From a virus: DNA of 64,000 nucleotides. Below, in pieces: positions 16,295 to 24,769 of the stretch. The notes beneath the pieces are model-generated. The model was given only the letters and a program-made list of their open reading frames with translations. It made no database searches and was not told the origin of the DNA. A program made the translations under genes and the position numbers. The stretch covers positions 1-64,000 of IMG/VR virus record IMGVR_UViG_3300049460_000121; one strand, written 5' to 3'. The first letter of the stretch is position 1; each line of letters begins with the position of its first letter.

Positions 16295-17155
16295 TTAACG
16301 ATTGCCAATGTTATCGCCGTCTTCTTCATCTTCATCGAAGGGGAGTTCAGGGTAGTCGTCATCCACTACGACAGACAGGTCTTTGTCTCGACGGAAGGCG
16401 ATATGCTCGGCACGGTACGTACGAGGTAAGAACCTCGCATGACGGAAGATGATGTCACTGTCCATGTATCGACGGAAACACCAGGTGTACAGGTAATGAC
16501 ACAGCCGCTTGATGGAGTCCAAACCAGGCTCGGAGAAATCCACCTCTTTACGGTTGTGTAATGCCAGCACGGTTTGCCAGAACTGTCCGAACGACTTGTG
16601 GTAATCGTCCCACTGCATCCGGTCTGGCCAACTGTTGATAATGCCCTGAAGGTAGACGTCGTTATGCTCTTTCAGCAAGTCTTCCATCAGCGTAACGAAA
16701 TGTCGATGGCTGGTGAAGAAGTAGTGTTGCCCAAACTCCTTACCCATCTCCCCGTATTTACCAGGTCCGGTCTTCTTCAGAATCTTGGCGCGTTCCTGTT
16801 CCTCCATCCTCGCCAAATGCGCTCTACGCATCGCCAGCCGACCTTCAAGTTCAAAGTCCTTGACGATAGAGGTTTGGGTGATGGAGGCGAGATAAGGCCA
16901 ACCCATACGCCGCGCCAGCAGATCACCGGCTTGAGTATGCGGGATCTTGTTCGCGTCAAACAGGTGGGTCCGTAGCCGGTTGAAGAAACTCTGGAGGACA
17001 TACGGCTTGCCATCGAGTAACGACAGCGTCCGTTCCAGGTCTTCACGGTCGACTTCAGGTGGAATCCAATCCATTGGATCAGGCATACCCTCCCATGACT
17101 TAGGAGGAATGATCGGTGGGAGGTAATAACGGACGGGGTTCTTCTTGCTAGCCAT
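16295..17155 (-). CDS. Hypothetical protein with acidic tail
   Basis: A 286-residue protein with a Pro-rich N-terminus, a helix-rich basic centre with many His/Arg/Trp, and a strongly Asp/Glu-rich C-terminal 25 residues. AGGAG precedes the ATG. No family was recognised. The basic centre and acidic tail resemble nucleic-acid-associated proteins, but nothing specific supports this. Confidence 0.55.
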   Translation of the reverse strand: MASKKNPVRYYLPPIIPPKSWEGMPDPMDWIPPEVDREDLERTLSLLDGKPYVLQSFFNRLRTHLFDANKIPHTQAGDLLARRMGWPYLASITQTSIVKDFELEGRLAMRRAHLARMEEQERAKILKKTGPGKYGEMGKEFGQHYFFTSHRHFVTLMEDLLKEHNDVYLQGIINSWPDRMQWDDYHKSFGQFWQTVLALHNRKEVDFSEPGLDSIKRLCHYLYTWCFRRYMDSDIIFRHARFLPRTYRAEHIAFRRDKDLSVVVDDDYPELPFDEDEEDGDNIGNR

Positions 17156-17188
17156 GTCGCGTACTCCTAGATAGATGGGGTGTAAGTT

Positions 17189-17206
17189 GAGTCCCCGGAG
17201 GGACTC
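17189..17206 (-). terminator. Hairpin between genes
   Basis: A 7-bp perfect stem (GAGTCCC/GGGACTC, four-base loop) just downstream of the 17563 gene on the minus strand; no U-tract, so a weak terminator or mRNA stabiliser. Confidence 0.45.
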
Positions 17207-17209
17207 AGA

Positions 17210-17563
17210 TCAATGGGTATCGATGATACTTGCCGACTGGTCGATGATAGTCCGATTAGGATAGTCGATGAGGATAAACGCTCTGACCGAAGCGCCCATC
17301 ACTTCTCCTACGAAGTAGCGTTCAATCAGTTGAAAGTAGAACACACCCGCAGGATAGTTCACTTCACCATCACGCCACAGTAGACTGGTGGGGTCGTTGG
17401 AATAGCGTGCCACAAAGTCCAAATCAGACTCGACATCGTACTTGGCAAGGATCGCTTCGTCCAACACGTCTCTGAACTCAGCCAGTAGAACTGGACCTCC
17501 TTTACCTTCGATCTCTTCGTAGATAGCGAGGAGGTCAAAGAGGTCGACGTATTGTTGATCCAT
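17210..17563 (-). CDS. Hypothetical protein
   Basis: A 117-residue acidic protein, unknown family. AAGGAG precedes the ATG, which lies two bases after the dcd stop, so the two are cotranscribed. Confidence 0.55.
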   Translation of the reverse strand: MDQQYVDLFDLLAIYEEIEGKGGPVLLAEFRDVLDEAILAKYDVESDLDFVARYSNDPTSLLWRDGEVNYPAGVFYFQLIERYFVGEVMGASVRAFILIDYPNRTIIDQSASIIDTH

Positions 17564-17565
17564 GA

Positions 17566-18288
17566 TTAACTCCTTGGTAGGGTGACCCCTCGTTGGGACA
17601 TGTACTTGCCATCACGGTCCTTGTAGGACGTCAGGCAGTCTTCGTCGCTTTCGAAGAACAGCATCTGAGCAACGCCTTCGCCTGCGTATACCTTGGCGGG
17701 CAGAGTGGTGGTGTTCGAGAACTCCAGAGTCACTTCACCTTCCCACTCAGGTTCGAGCGGAGTCACGTTCACGATGATACCGCAACGCGCGTAGGTGGAT
17801 TTACCCAGGCAGATGGTCAGTACATTGCGAGGGATCTTGAACCACTCTTTGGTACGGGCCAGGGCGAAGGAGTTCGGTGGAATGATGCAGACATCGCCAA
17901 CGAAATCCACGAAGCAGTTCGGGTCGAAAGCCTTCGGGTCCACCATCGAGTTGTTGATGTTGGTGAAGATCTTGAACTCGTTACCGCAACGTACGTCATA
18001 GCCGTACGATGACGTTCCGTAACTAATCTTCTTGTCCTCTTCGCTGCCACGTACCTGGCCAGCTTCGAACGGAGCGATCATCGGGAACCACGGATTCATG
18101 CGATGAAAATATTCTATCGCGGCATCGTCGACAGGCGACCAGTGGCGACCATCGCTCATGCCCTGACCTACCACACCCAGATCGACAGTCGACCAGGCAA
18201 ACTCGTACGAGGCGTTCTGTACGATGTAGGTGAAGTGAGTCGGCAGGGTGGATTTGCGAACGATAAAGCGATCTGATTTGATGGACAT
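17566..18288 (-). CDS. dcd: dCTP deaminase
   Basis: A 240-residue trimeric dCTP deaminase, converting dCTP to dUTP and feeding dTMP synthesis with thymidylate synthase and Tmk. Core motifs are [18 protein letters not shown] and P-L-E-P-E-W-E-G, with the catalytic Glu in T-L-E-F-S-N-T-T. It ends [11 protein letters not shown]. The sequence is close to the Pseudomonas chromosomal enzyme (about 188 residues) from its first residues and from about residue 73 to the end. It carries about 50 extra residues near 15-65. The start is supported by AAGGA. Recent acquisition from a host is likely. Confidence 0.93.
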   Translation of the reverse strand: MSIKSDRFIVRKSTLPTHFTYIVQNASYEFAWSTVDLGVVGQGMSDGRHWSPVDDAAIEYFHRMNPWFPMIAPFEAGQVRGSEEDKKISYGTSSYGYDVRCGNEFKIFTNINNSMVDPKAFDPNCFVDFVGDVCIIPPNSFALARTKEWFKIPRNVLTICLGKSTYARCGIIVNVTPLEPEWEGEVTLEFSNTTTLPAKVYAGEGVAQMLFFESDEDCLTSYKDRDGKYMSQRGVTLPRS

Positions 18289-18302
18289 CGGGATTCCTTG
18301 GA

Positions 18303-18668
18303 TTAATTGTCGGACGTAACAAACCGGTATTTCGGCAGATGAATATCACCTTCCACATGCCGATGAATTTGGGTCAACCATTCAACGCCATCGTTCGAGT
18401 CCATGAGCTGGAACGTTTGGCTGAACAGGTGGAGGTGTGTATCATCCCCCTTACGACACATGGCGTACTTCAGGCTATCCGCGACGTAAAGGATCTCACG
18501 ACGGACGCCGGTGTGTTTCCAGCATTCCAGACGGATTGCTCGTTTAGGCTCAACAGCCAGACCCAGGGTATTCACTGGGATATAAAGGAAAGCTACATCA
18601 CCCGGCTTCTCGATTGCAGGTGAACCACGCGAGATGCTGACTACGTTAGTCTTTGCGTAGGAATTCAT
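18303..18668 (-). CDS. Hypothetical protein
   Basis: A 121-residue mixed-fold protein. No motif was recognised. AGGG precedes the ATG at 18668. It lies immediately upstream of dcd in the same operon. Confidence 0.55.
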   Translation of the reverse strand: MNSYAKTNVVSISRGSPAIEKPGDVAFLYIPVNTLGLAVEPKRAIRLECWKHTGVRREILYVADSLKYAMCRKGDDTHLHLFSQTFQLMDSNDGVEWLTQIHRHVEGDIHLPKYRFVTSDN

Positions 18669-18672
18669 GTTG

Positions 18673-19128
18673 TTATTTCCCTATGGTGAAGTTGTAGCGG
18701 ATGCCACTGAATCCTCTGTTCTTGAAGAACACCACATCGCAGGTGGATTTACCTGGATCGAGTTCTTCACCTAACCGGACAGCAGCTTGGTTGGCAACTC
18801 GTACTTCGTTTTCCAGCACGTACTGACGATCGTACACGTCCTCGATGATGAGGCGTAGCGGGTAAGCGGTACCGTCGTGGATGATCATGCCCACGAAACC
18901 CATGTTGTTGATGTCGTTTGCAGCAGCGTTCAGGCTGATGAACCGATTGGCGTGGAAGTCAATCAGTTCCTTCGGATTGGTGCTAGCCAGTACGCCGTTC
19001 AGGATCTCACCCCTGACATGCGGTGCGACGCGTTTGAGCATCTTCAGCGTCATCTTCTTGACAGTTGCCTTGTCATGGAACTTATGGATCAAGGAGAGTT
19101 GCAAAAGTGTATCGAGAGATTCTAACAT
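18673..19128 (-). CDS. Hypothetical protein
   Basis: A 151-residue protein, helical N-terminal half and beta-rich C-terminal half. The ATG at 19128 (AGGA upstream) is preferred over one at 19164, which lies within the hairpin region. It is the first gene of the operon running through dcd. Function unknown. Confidence 0.55.
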   Translation of the reverse strand: MLESLDTLLQLSLIHKFHDKATVKKMTLKMLKRVAPHVRGEILNGVLASTNPKELIDFHANRFISLNAAANDINNMGFVGMIIHDGTAYPLRLIIEDVYDRQYVLENEVRVANQAAVRLGEELDPGKSTCDVVFFKNRGFSGIRYNFTIGK

Positions 19129-19142
19129 CGAAATAGTCCTAG

Positions 19143-19170
19143 ATAGTCTTGGCTGTAACACCAAGACTAT
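19143..19170. repeat. 10-bp hairpin between tmk and the 19128 gene
   Basis: ATAGTCTTGG and CCAAGACTAT pair perfectly with an 8-base loop. It probably ends tmk transcripts, though no U-tract follows on the minus strand. Confidence 0.55.
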
Positions 19171-19178
19171 AATGTAGC
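19169..19178 (-). promoter_or_regulatory. TACATTA-type promoter motif
   Basis: GCTACATTAT on the minus strand, about 45 bases upstream of the 19128 start, matching the motif at 5601, 27551, 32618 and 42548. Confidence 0.35.
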
Positions 19179-19194
19179 ATCAGAGATCAGTTGA

Positions 19195-19815
19195 CTAACC
19201 GAAGATCTTGTCTAGCGTAGCCCTTACCACCGCAGCCACTTCAGTCGGATGAGGTTTACCATCAATGACGAGGAAACGCGCAGGATCTTGCACGATCCGC
19301 ATTTTGTAGCCTTCGATCGTTGCGATGGCGTTCTTGTAGAACTCTTCTTCCAGACGATCCAGCCGACCACGAGCAGCAGCCCGATGCATACTGGTTTCAA
19401 TGTCGATGTCGAAGTAGAAGGTCCAGTTCGGTTTGAAGTAACCGATGCTCACCTTTTCGATATCGGCGATTTGATGGGAACGAATCCCCTTAGCACGCTG
19501 ATAGGCAAACGTCGAGTCAGCGAAGCGGTCACAGAGGACAACGTAGCCTTTGACGAGGTGTGGTTCGATGACCTGCTCTATGTGTTGCTTTCGAGCGGCG
19601 TAGAACATCATGGTCTCGGTGACGATATCCACCGGTTCATCATGTTTGGACAACAGCAGCTCACGGATTTTCTCCGCATACGGCGTGCCCCCAGGCTCAC
19701 GAGTGACGATGTAAGGAATCCCCTTTGTCTGGAGATATTCCTCGATTACGTCACGCTGAGTTGTCTTCCCAGCCCCATCAATCCCTTCTAGGGAAATCAT
19801 AATTCCACGTTGCAT
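19195..19815 (-). CDS. tmk: Thymidylate kinase
   Basis: A 206-residue dTMP kinase (family about 210) making dTDP from dTMP. The P-loop G-I-D-G-A-G-K-T-T is at residues 11-19, the substrate motif R-E-P-G-G-T at 39-44, D-R-F at 96-98, and the LID segment contains R-G-R-L-D-R. All key residues are present. It follows thymidylate synthase and Dcd logically in dTTP supply. The start at 19815 has GGGGCGG about 7 bases upstream; a second ATG five codons in is an alternative. Confidence 0.95.
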   Translation of the reverse strand: MQRGIMISLEGIDGAGKTTQRDVIEEYLQTKGIPYIVTREPGGTPYAEKIRELLLSKHDEPVDIVTETMMFYAARKQHIEQVIEPHLVKGYVVLCDRFADSTFAYQRAKGIRSHQIADIEKVSIGYFKPNWTFYFDIDIETSMHRAAARGRLDRLEEEFYKNAIATIEGYKMRIVQDPARFLVIDGKPHPTEVAAVVRATLDKIFG

Positions 19816-19827
19816 TTATACCGCCCC

Positions 19828-19841
19828 AATTTTATGTATTC
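19828..19841 (+). promoter_or_regulatory. TATG-type promoter motif (putative late)
   Basis: AATTTTATGTATTC lies about 59 bases before 19892 and is nearly identical to the minus-strand copy before 54801 (AATTTTATGTCC). Inferred. Confidence 0.4.
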
Positions 19842-19891
19842 GCATCTTATAACCAGAACCTTTAAAGTTTTAACACAAGTGGAGTCTTGAC

Positions 19892-20371
19892 ATGTATGTA
19901 GATCGTACAAAGTCAGCCGCTGACAACATGTTAGCGTTGCTGAACACTACCAACGATGCTGAACTCACCTATGCTGACTTCCAGCTGGGCGATCCAACCG
20001 CATTGCCTCCTGTCTATCTGCCACCTGCTGACCCGGAAGATCCGGATGAGCCGCAGATCGTCGATCGCTCTGCCGACAACACCCAAATCTCCGCCACTGG
20101 TAAAGGGGACTACAGCGAAGTCGTGCAGCTGACCTACCGTCGTCTGGACCTGGACTTCGAAGTTCAGTTCATTCGTTACGACGCGGTTGACTACACCGAC
20201 TGGGCTGACTTCAAAGCCAAGTTCGCGGTGAAGAACGACATCCGTGTCGAAGAGCTGGTATTCAACCCAGCCGCCCTACCTACCGTTCCTGGTACGTACG
20301 ACATTGCCGTCAACCCAGTGGCCAAGTCGCTGATCTACTTCGGCACCAAGACCATCAAAATCACTGTTTAA
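19892..20371 (+). CDS. Small virion-type protein, first of tandem paralogues
   Basis: A 159-residue acidic protein whose N-terminus (N-M-L-A-L-L-N-T-T-N) and core (N-T-x-I/V-x-x-T-G-x-G-D-Y, then R-L-D-L) repeat in the next gene at 20386. The second half looks beta-rich. The pattern resembles small decoration or structural proteins I recall from other jumbo phages (possibly the DUF7941 type; unverified). A GGAG ribosome-binding site and an upstream TATG motif suggest late expression. Confidence 0.5.
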   Translation: MYVDRTKSAADNMLALLNTTNDAELTYADFQLGDPTALPPVYLPPADPEDPDEPQIVDRSADNTQISATGKGDYSEVVQLTYRRLDLDFEVQFIRYDAVDYTDWADFKAKFAVKNDIRVEELVFNPAALPTVPGTYDIAVNPVAKSLIYFGTKTIKITV

Positions 20372-20385
20372 GGCGGTCATAACCC

Positions 20386-20835
20386 ATGCTCGTTGATACT
20401 AGCAAAACAGCGTTTGAAAACATGCTGGCCTTGCTGAACACTACCAACGGGACCGAGTACACGGAAGAAGACGTGTCGTTCGGTCCTCCGGTGGTCTACA
20501 GCGATGTAGCACACCCCGACTACAACACCAAGGTCGTGATGACGGGTATCGGTGATTACACTGGCACCATCGACTTGTTCTACAAGCGGTTGGACCTCGC
20601 TCGTGAAATCATGTACCGTGACTACCAGGGTGGGGCTTATCCTGACGTAGAGACCTTCATGGCGTACGTGGCGACGCGCAACGACGTGATCGGTACCGAC
20701 ATCATCCTGGAGATCGATTACATCCCTAACGGTCCAGGAGACATCCCCTCGCACATCCTGCCAGCGGTTGACTCTTGGCTGTACATGGGTGAGCGTGAGA
20801 TCGTGTTCCTCGGCGTACCACCCGTAACACCGTAA
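20386..20835 (+). CDS. Small virion-type protein, second of tandem paralogues
   Basis: A 149-residue paralogue of 19892: both share the N-terminal A-x-x-N-M-L-A-L-L-N-T-T-N block and the D-Y-x-x-x-x-x-L-x-Y-x-R-L-D-L core, with a divergent beta-rich tail. It starts 14 bases after its partner. Tandem duplication is evident; function is unknown. A bidirectional terminator follows. Confidence 0.5.
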   Translation: MLVDTSKTAFENMLALLNTTNGTEYTEEDVSFGPPVVYSDVAHPDYNTKVVMTGIGDYTGTIDLFYKRLDLAREIMYRDYQGGAYPDVETFMAYVATRNDVIGTDIILEIDYIPNGPGDIPSHILPAVDSWLYMGEREIVFLGVPPVTP

Positions 20836-20881
20836 CAAAAAAAGAATAGGCTAGACGCAGGCGTGAGCCTGCGTCTATGCC
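20836..20881. terminator. Bidirectional hairpin terminator
   Basis: A 14-bp stem (20849-20862 with 20867-20881, one bulge, loop GTGA) preceded by an A7 run. Its outer arm TAGACGCAGGC...GCCTGCGTCTATGCC matches the family at 2318, 11486 and 39646. Confidence 0.8.
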
Positions 20882-20887
20882 GTTCGC

Positions 20888-20917
20888 AGCACAAAGTCAG
20901 GGGATATCACCCCTGAC
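20888..20917 (-). terminator. Hairpin terminator with TTTGTGCTG tail
   Basis: An 8-bp stem (20896-20903 with 20910-20917) followed on the minus strand by TTTGTGCTGCG. It ends the leftward unit containing 21445 and 21093. Two smaller inverted repeats lie at about 20926-20953. Confidence 0.7.
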
Positions 20918-20958
20918 CTCAGCCGACTTAAAAAGTCTAAACCAGCGGTGCTGGATTC

Positions 20959-21093
20959 CTACAGATTTATATTTCCGTACTGTTGCGATACGACAGTCAA
21001 GACTGCAATCAAAACAAAGGTTCGGAACATCTGCTTAACTAAACCACGAACAATCACGTTATTACTCACTGAAAATAAAGGTAGAACTGGCAT
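20959..21093 (-). CDS. 44-residue membrane peptide
   Basis: An ATG at 21093 directly follows the TGA of the 21445 gene (TGA-T-ATG), the same junction as at the inner spanin gene. The ORF encodes 44 residues with a basic first half and a hydrophobic stretch near residues 22-36 that could span a membrane. There is no separate ribosome-binding site, so translation would be coupled. Function unknown; real gene status is moderate. Confidence 0.4.
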   Translation of the reverse strand: MPVLPLFSVSNNVIVRGLVKQMFRTFVLIAVLTVVSQQYGNINL

Positions 21094-21094
21094 A

Positions 21095-21445
21095 TCAGTC
21101 GTGGATAGGAACCGTTGTGCTCACGTACTCCTCACACATCGCCGAAACTTCGCTGGCGATCGTCGCGGTAGTGGTGTTAAGACTACCGCGATAAAGATCA
21201 TCGGTGATGTTTAGTAACAAGGGTACCGTAGCACGATACCCCATGTCACCCATCTTCTTCTCGTCTCGCAAATAGGTCAGCACTTCGGCTTTGGCTACCC
21301 CATCATCATGCTTCTTCGCAATACCCTTGGCTTCCTTCGCCAGGTTGTTGCAATCCTTTTGTTGTACAAGGTATTCGCCGGCCACCGCATTGGTAGCAAT
21401 CAAAGAACCCAGAGCCAACAGCAGTACTGTCGCGAGATGTTTCAT
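21095..21445 (-). CDS. Secreted protein with signal peptide
   Basis: A 116-residue protein with a clear signal peptide: charged N-terminus, hydrophobic core, and a probable cleavage site A-V-A-G near residue 23. The mature part is helical with two cysteines (about 32 and 104) that could form a disulfide. AAGGAAG precedes the ATG. It should act in the periplasm or be exported; family unknown. Confidence 0.65.
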   Translation of the reverse strand: MKHLATVLLLALGSLIATNAVAGEYLVQQKDCNNLAKEAKGIAKKHDDGVAKAEVLTYLRDEKKMGDMGYRATVPLLLNITDDLYRGSLNTTTATIASEVSAMCEEYVSTTVPIHD

Positions 21446-21454
21446 GTAACTTCC

Positions 21455-21979
21455 TTAGAATTTCTGTCCGCTGTGACCCACAGCTTCGACATTTAGTTTG
21501 AAACTGATCAGGCTGAGAATGTCGACCCGATCTTCATCAGTTCTGCACGAGTCGATCTCATGCACCAGGGACTTAATGTTAACCCCACCACGCCGACGAT
21601 CGGCACCCCAGGCCAGTGTAGCGATCTGGTTGATGTACAGGTTATCAATGATCCATGGCGATGCTTCGGCTAGTGTCTTCAACTGATGAACAGTTGGTTG
21701 AACCAGTTGGCAAGAGAAGTACCGACCCCCGTCTTTCTCAGCCGCTTGCTTGCGTTTCCGATGGTAGTCGGTATCGCGAGAAGTCAGCAACGAGACGTAG
21801 TTGTCGTTAACCATTGCGGCCAGGATACCATCATCCACAGCCTCATCGGAGAAATCAAACTTCTCCAGATTGCGTTGCACGTAGTCGTAGACGTTGAAAT
21901 CAACCAACGCTTCAACCACGCAGCCGTTGTAGTAGAACGGCATCCCTTTTCGTACATAACCCAGTTTTACTAGACTCAT
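21455..21979 (-). CDS. Hypothetical protein
   Basis: A 174-residue protein; strand-rich N-terminus, helical C-terminus. GAGGAT precedes the ATG. No domain was recognised. Its N-terminal G-K-L/V-x-K-G-M-P-style start is loosely like that of the 23049 gene. Confidence 0.55.
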   Translation of the reverse strand: MSLVKLGYVRKGMPFYYNGCVVEALVDFNVYDYVQRNLEKFDFSDEAVDDGILAAMVNDNYVSLLTSRDTDYHRKRKQAAEKDGGRYFSCQLVQPTVHQLKTLAEASPWIIDNLYINQIATLAWGADRRRGGVNIKSLVHEIDSCRTDEDRVDILSLISFKLNVEAVGHSGQKF

Positions 21980-22131
21980 AGTCCTATCCTCATTACTTAG
22001 CGATTCACCACCCTTACAGGGTAAGTGTTCTTACCTGTCACCAATGTCAGCATGTTTTTTCTTATCACATCGACGTTAGAATACTACAGCAGCAGGGCAG
22101 GCGCTCTAGTCCACCCTACTGCTATCCCTGT

Positions 22132-23049
22132 TTACACGTCCAGCATCAGACGGTACGTGTCAAACTTCTCACGCACCCGATGCAGGAATACTTCCTCCAC
22201 GCGGACATTTCTGGAACGCACTAGACGAGGACGATTCTTCTTGAAGCGGGTTGACTCTTTGAGTCGATCGTTTATCTCGCCTACTTTAAGCCCATCAACA
22301 ACGCACTGGGTTACTTCCGTCATCAACATCCCCATCTCGAAAGCTGGGAAATCCTCGATGACGTACACTTCGTAGTTCTCCCCAAACTGCGAGAGTCCCA
22401 CGGTGTACAGAGAGTTAGGATCACCTGGTTTGTCCGCCGCTGTCCCCATAATGGAGTAGCCATTGGATTCTACCGAAGCAGCCACATACCGGCGAGCATG
22501 CCGTTCTTCACAACGGTCAGCGAACGCCTGCATGTTCTCTTCTGTACAAGCATCATCTTCCACGAGTTTGATCAGCTCCTGGCGATAGTTGTTGTCCTTA
22601 GCGGAGGATTCAACAGCCATGGCCGCGTATGCGATCGACTGCGAGCCCAGGTACTTGTCCGCGGACGGACAGAGCTCGAAGAGGTTCATCATGGAAGACT
22701 GGGTCGGATGAAACCGATCCAACTGGAAGGAGCGTCCCTTGTCGCCCTTGTCGGCGTCTTGGAGGAACTTGCTGTCTTCCAGCAGAACTGGCTCATCGAT
22801 GCGGTCGATCTTATCGTCGACCAGACCCATGCGTACTACTTTACCACCTTCGCAGTTTACGAACATTTCACCCAATCCCCGAGCAACCAGGTACTGCGCA
22901 AAGTTCGACCAACCTTCCTTGATTGCGCTCCACCCGAAGACGGTGGCCTCAAAGTACAGGTTGAATTCTTTCGTTGGAACGAAGTACACCAAGTTAATGC
23001 ACACGCACTTACCTGGAAACATATCCCCCAGCTTTACCAGCTTCTTCAC
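22132..23049 (-). CDS. DUF4262-like protein
   Basis: A 305-residue protein that starts with GTG (AAGGAG 8 bases upstream). Residues about 190-255 match the pattern of DUF4262: V-E-S-N-G-Y-S-I-x-G-T, then Y-T-V-G-L, then an acidic helix. The N-terminal half may be a divergent beta domain. DUF4262 has no established function. The C-terminal 40 residues are Arg-rich. The gene lies just downstream of the HD-domain gene. Confidence 0.55.
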   Translation of the reverse strand: MKKLVKLGDMFPGKCVCINLVYFVPTKEFNLYFEATVFGWSAIKEGWSNFAQYLVARGLGEMFVNCEGGKVVRMGLVDDKIDRIDEPVLLEDSKFLQDADKGDKGRSFQLDRFHPTQSSMMNLFELCPSADKYLGSQSIAYAAMAVESSAKDNNYRQELIKLVEDDACTEENMQAFADRCEERHARRYVAASVESNGYSIMGTAADKPGDPNSLYTVGLSQFGENYEVYVIEDFPAFEMGMLMTEVTQCVVDGLKVGEINDRLKESTRFKKNRPRLVRSRNVRVEEVFLHRVREKFDTYRLMLDV

Positions 23050-23067
23050 TACCCACTCCTTAACGAA

Positions 23068-23796
23068 TCAGTTCACTTCTTTTGCGAGGAAGTGTGCGGC
23101 TTGCGCTTCAAAGACCTGTCTTCCCACAGTGGCTTTGATCGCTTGACCGGTATACGTGTAGAACACCACAGACGCCATGAAGACTTCCTGGCGCTTGATC
23201 AGCTCTTCAGCCGAGAGGACGTTGCCGGAGCGAGTGAACTCCTGCCATAGGCCGTTCAGGTACTTGCAGCCGTGTCCCGAGAAGTTCTGCAAGATGTCAG
23301 CATCGCGCAGCATCTTTTGCAGACTGGTGGTGGGCTCGTGGATGAATGGGAATTCAGTAACCCGGATGAGTCCTTTGATCCCGTCCTTGTTGAAGCGAAG
23401 CCAATCACGCGTCTCAGGATCTTTGATGCAGGCCACAGCACCGTCGATGAAGAGGAACGCTTCAAGGATGTTCTCATGGTCAGGACGAATACCACCGGAA
23501 TGGTTAACGTCATGCAGGCACGCAGCAGCGAGCAACAACTTCAGCTGACCCTTATCGAAGGCCAACGAATCGCTCAAGTACAGCTTACCGCACCAGGACA
23601 CCATGTTTAGTAGATGCTGTTCATTGTGGTACGGTAGCGAATCCGCCCGATTGTGTTCCTGAACGTAGGACCACAGATGAATCAAGCCCATCTGGTCCAA
23701 CAGGTTGATTGCGTAAACGGCAGTGACCTGCTCGTCGATGGTCAACTGAGCGGCTGGCAGTTGGCGCTTCTGCGCCTGAGGTACTTGATCATTCAT
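23068..23796 (-). CDS. HD-domain metal-dependent phosphohydrolase
   Basis: A 242-residue protein with HD-superfamily metal ligands: H57 (Y-H-N-E-Q-H), H95-D96 (C-L-H-D-V-N-H-S-G-G), and a later R-D-A-D-I-L-Q. Relatives hydrolyse nucleotides, cyclic nucleotides or (p)ppGpp; the substrate is not visible. Its ATG overlaps the stop of the 24497 gene (TGATG). Candidate roles are dNTP pool control or removal of an alarm nucleotide. Confidence 0.8.
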   Translation of the reverse strand: MNDQVPQAQKRQLPAAQLTIDEQVTAVYAINLLDQMGLIHLWSYVQEHNRADSLPYHNEQHLLNMVSWCGKLYLSDSLAFDKGQLKLLLAAACLHDVNHSGGIRPDHENILEAFLFIDGAVACIKDPETRDWLRFNKDGIKGLIRVTEFPFIHEPTTSLQKMLRDADILQNFSGHGCKYLNGLWQEFTRSGNVLSAEELIKRQEVFMASVVFYTYTGQAIKATVGRQVFEAQAAHFLAKEVN

Positions 23797-24497
23797 CAGA
23801 GGCGATCCTGGTGGGTGACTGGGTTAGATACGTAGCTGCGGTTGATCACGGATACATGACCGTCAAGGAACGGGAACCACTTGAACAACATAGCCATGAC
23901 CTCTTCCATCGTCACGTCGAGCGGCGGTAGAGCGAAGCCCTGGCAGTGAGCGTGGTGGATGGTGAACGGACGAGCCTCACCAAAGAAACTAACTTCCCCG
24001 GTAACGATGACGTCCCAGTTGATGTCGTCAGGCCGCTCTTCAGGATCACCGTTCGCAATGCGGAATACGGCACCCTGAACCAATGGCACGTAGATATCGC
24101 CACGACCGTGGATAGTTGCACCGTCGGTTCGCATATTGTCCACATCACCGCGCGCCTTGGCTGCGTACAGATTCTGCATTGTCTGAGAGATGAACTGAAT
24201 GTCATTCTCCCAATACGCTGCACGAGAACCCACCAGCCGGATATCCATGCCGAACAACGCGTTCACCATGTTTTTGGCCAACACCCGAAAGTTGCTCGAG
24301 GTCATGCCGTTACGACGAGTGTTGGTGGCAGAGACGTCGTAGAAGACTTTCTCGTAGTGACCGGTACCATTGGCTGCTTGAAAGCCGTAGGAGATCAGTG
24401 GCAGGTCTTTCAAACTAACAACTCGCTGCACTGCAACTGGGACAACGCGCAAGGAGCTGGATTCGAACTCAGCTTCTTTCAATGCTTGCAATGTCAT
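23796..24497 (-). CDS. Hypothetical protein coupled to HD gene
   Basis: A 233-residue mixed-fold protein of unknown family. AAGGA precedes the ATG. Its stop overlaps the HD gene start, suggesting coupled synthesis and perhaps a shared pathway. Confidence 0.55.
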   Translation of the reverse strand: MTLQALKEAEFESSSLRVVPVAVQRVVSLKDLPLISYGFQAANGTGHYEKVFYDVSATNTRRNGMTSSNFRVLAKNMVNALFGMDIRLVGSRAAYWENDIQFISQTMQNLYAAKARGDVDNMRTDGATIHGRGDIYVPLVQGAVFRIANGDPEERPDDINWDVIVTGEVSFFGEARPFTIHHAHCQGFALPPLDVTMEEVMAMLFKWFPFLDGHVSVINRSYVSNPVTHQDRL

Positions 24498-24520
24498 CTT
24501 TCTATCCTTGTAATGGTGGA

Positions 24521-24769
24521 TTATGATTTACCGCGGGTTTGACACTTGACGTAGAACGTCACAATGGCGCCGTTATCCGTCTTGATTTTGCCGACGATGT
24601 AGTTCTCGCCACGACCGGTTACTTCAGTGTCCGGCATGTCGTCGATATAAGCCGACATCGATCTACGACACTCGGCCAGGTTAACGATAGGCATGGACAC
24701 CAGAGCCGGTATCGTGCCATTACCCCGGTCTGAAATACCGGTGACAATCATGGTTGCGAGTAAGTCCAT
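24521..24769 (-). CDS. Hypothetical small protein
   Basis: An 82-residue beta-rich protein with no motif. The ATG at 24769 overlaps the upstream stop (TAATG) with GGGA 6 bases upstream; an ATG four codons earlier is less likely. Confidence 0.5.
   Translation of the reverse strand: MDLLATMIVTGISDRGNGTIPALVSMPIVNLAECRRSMSAYIDDMPDTEVTGRGENYIVGKIKTDNGAIVTFYVKCQTRGKS

Noticed and set aside
20948-21214. 88-codon open frame on the plus strand
   Set aside because: Antisense to the secreted protein gene and its coupled mini-gene, no ribosome-binding site.
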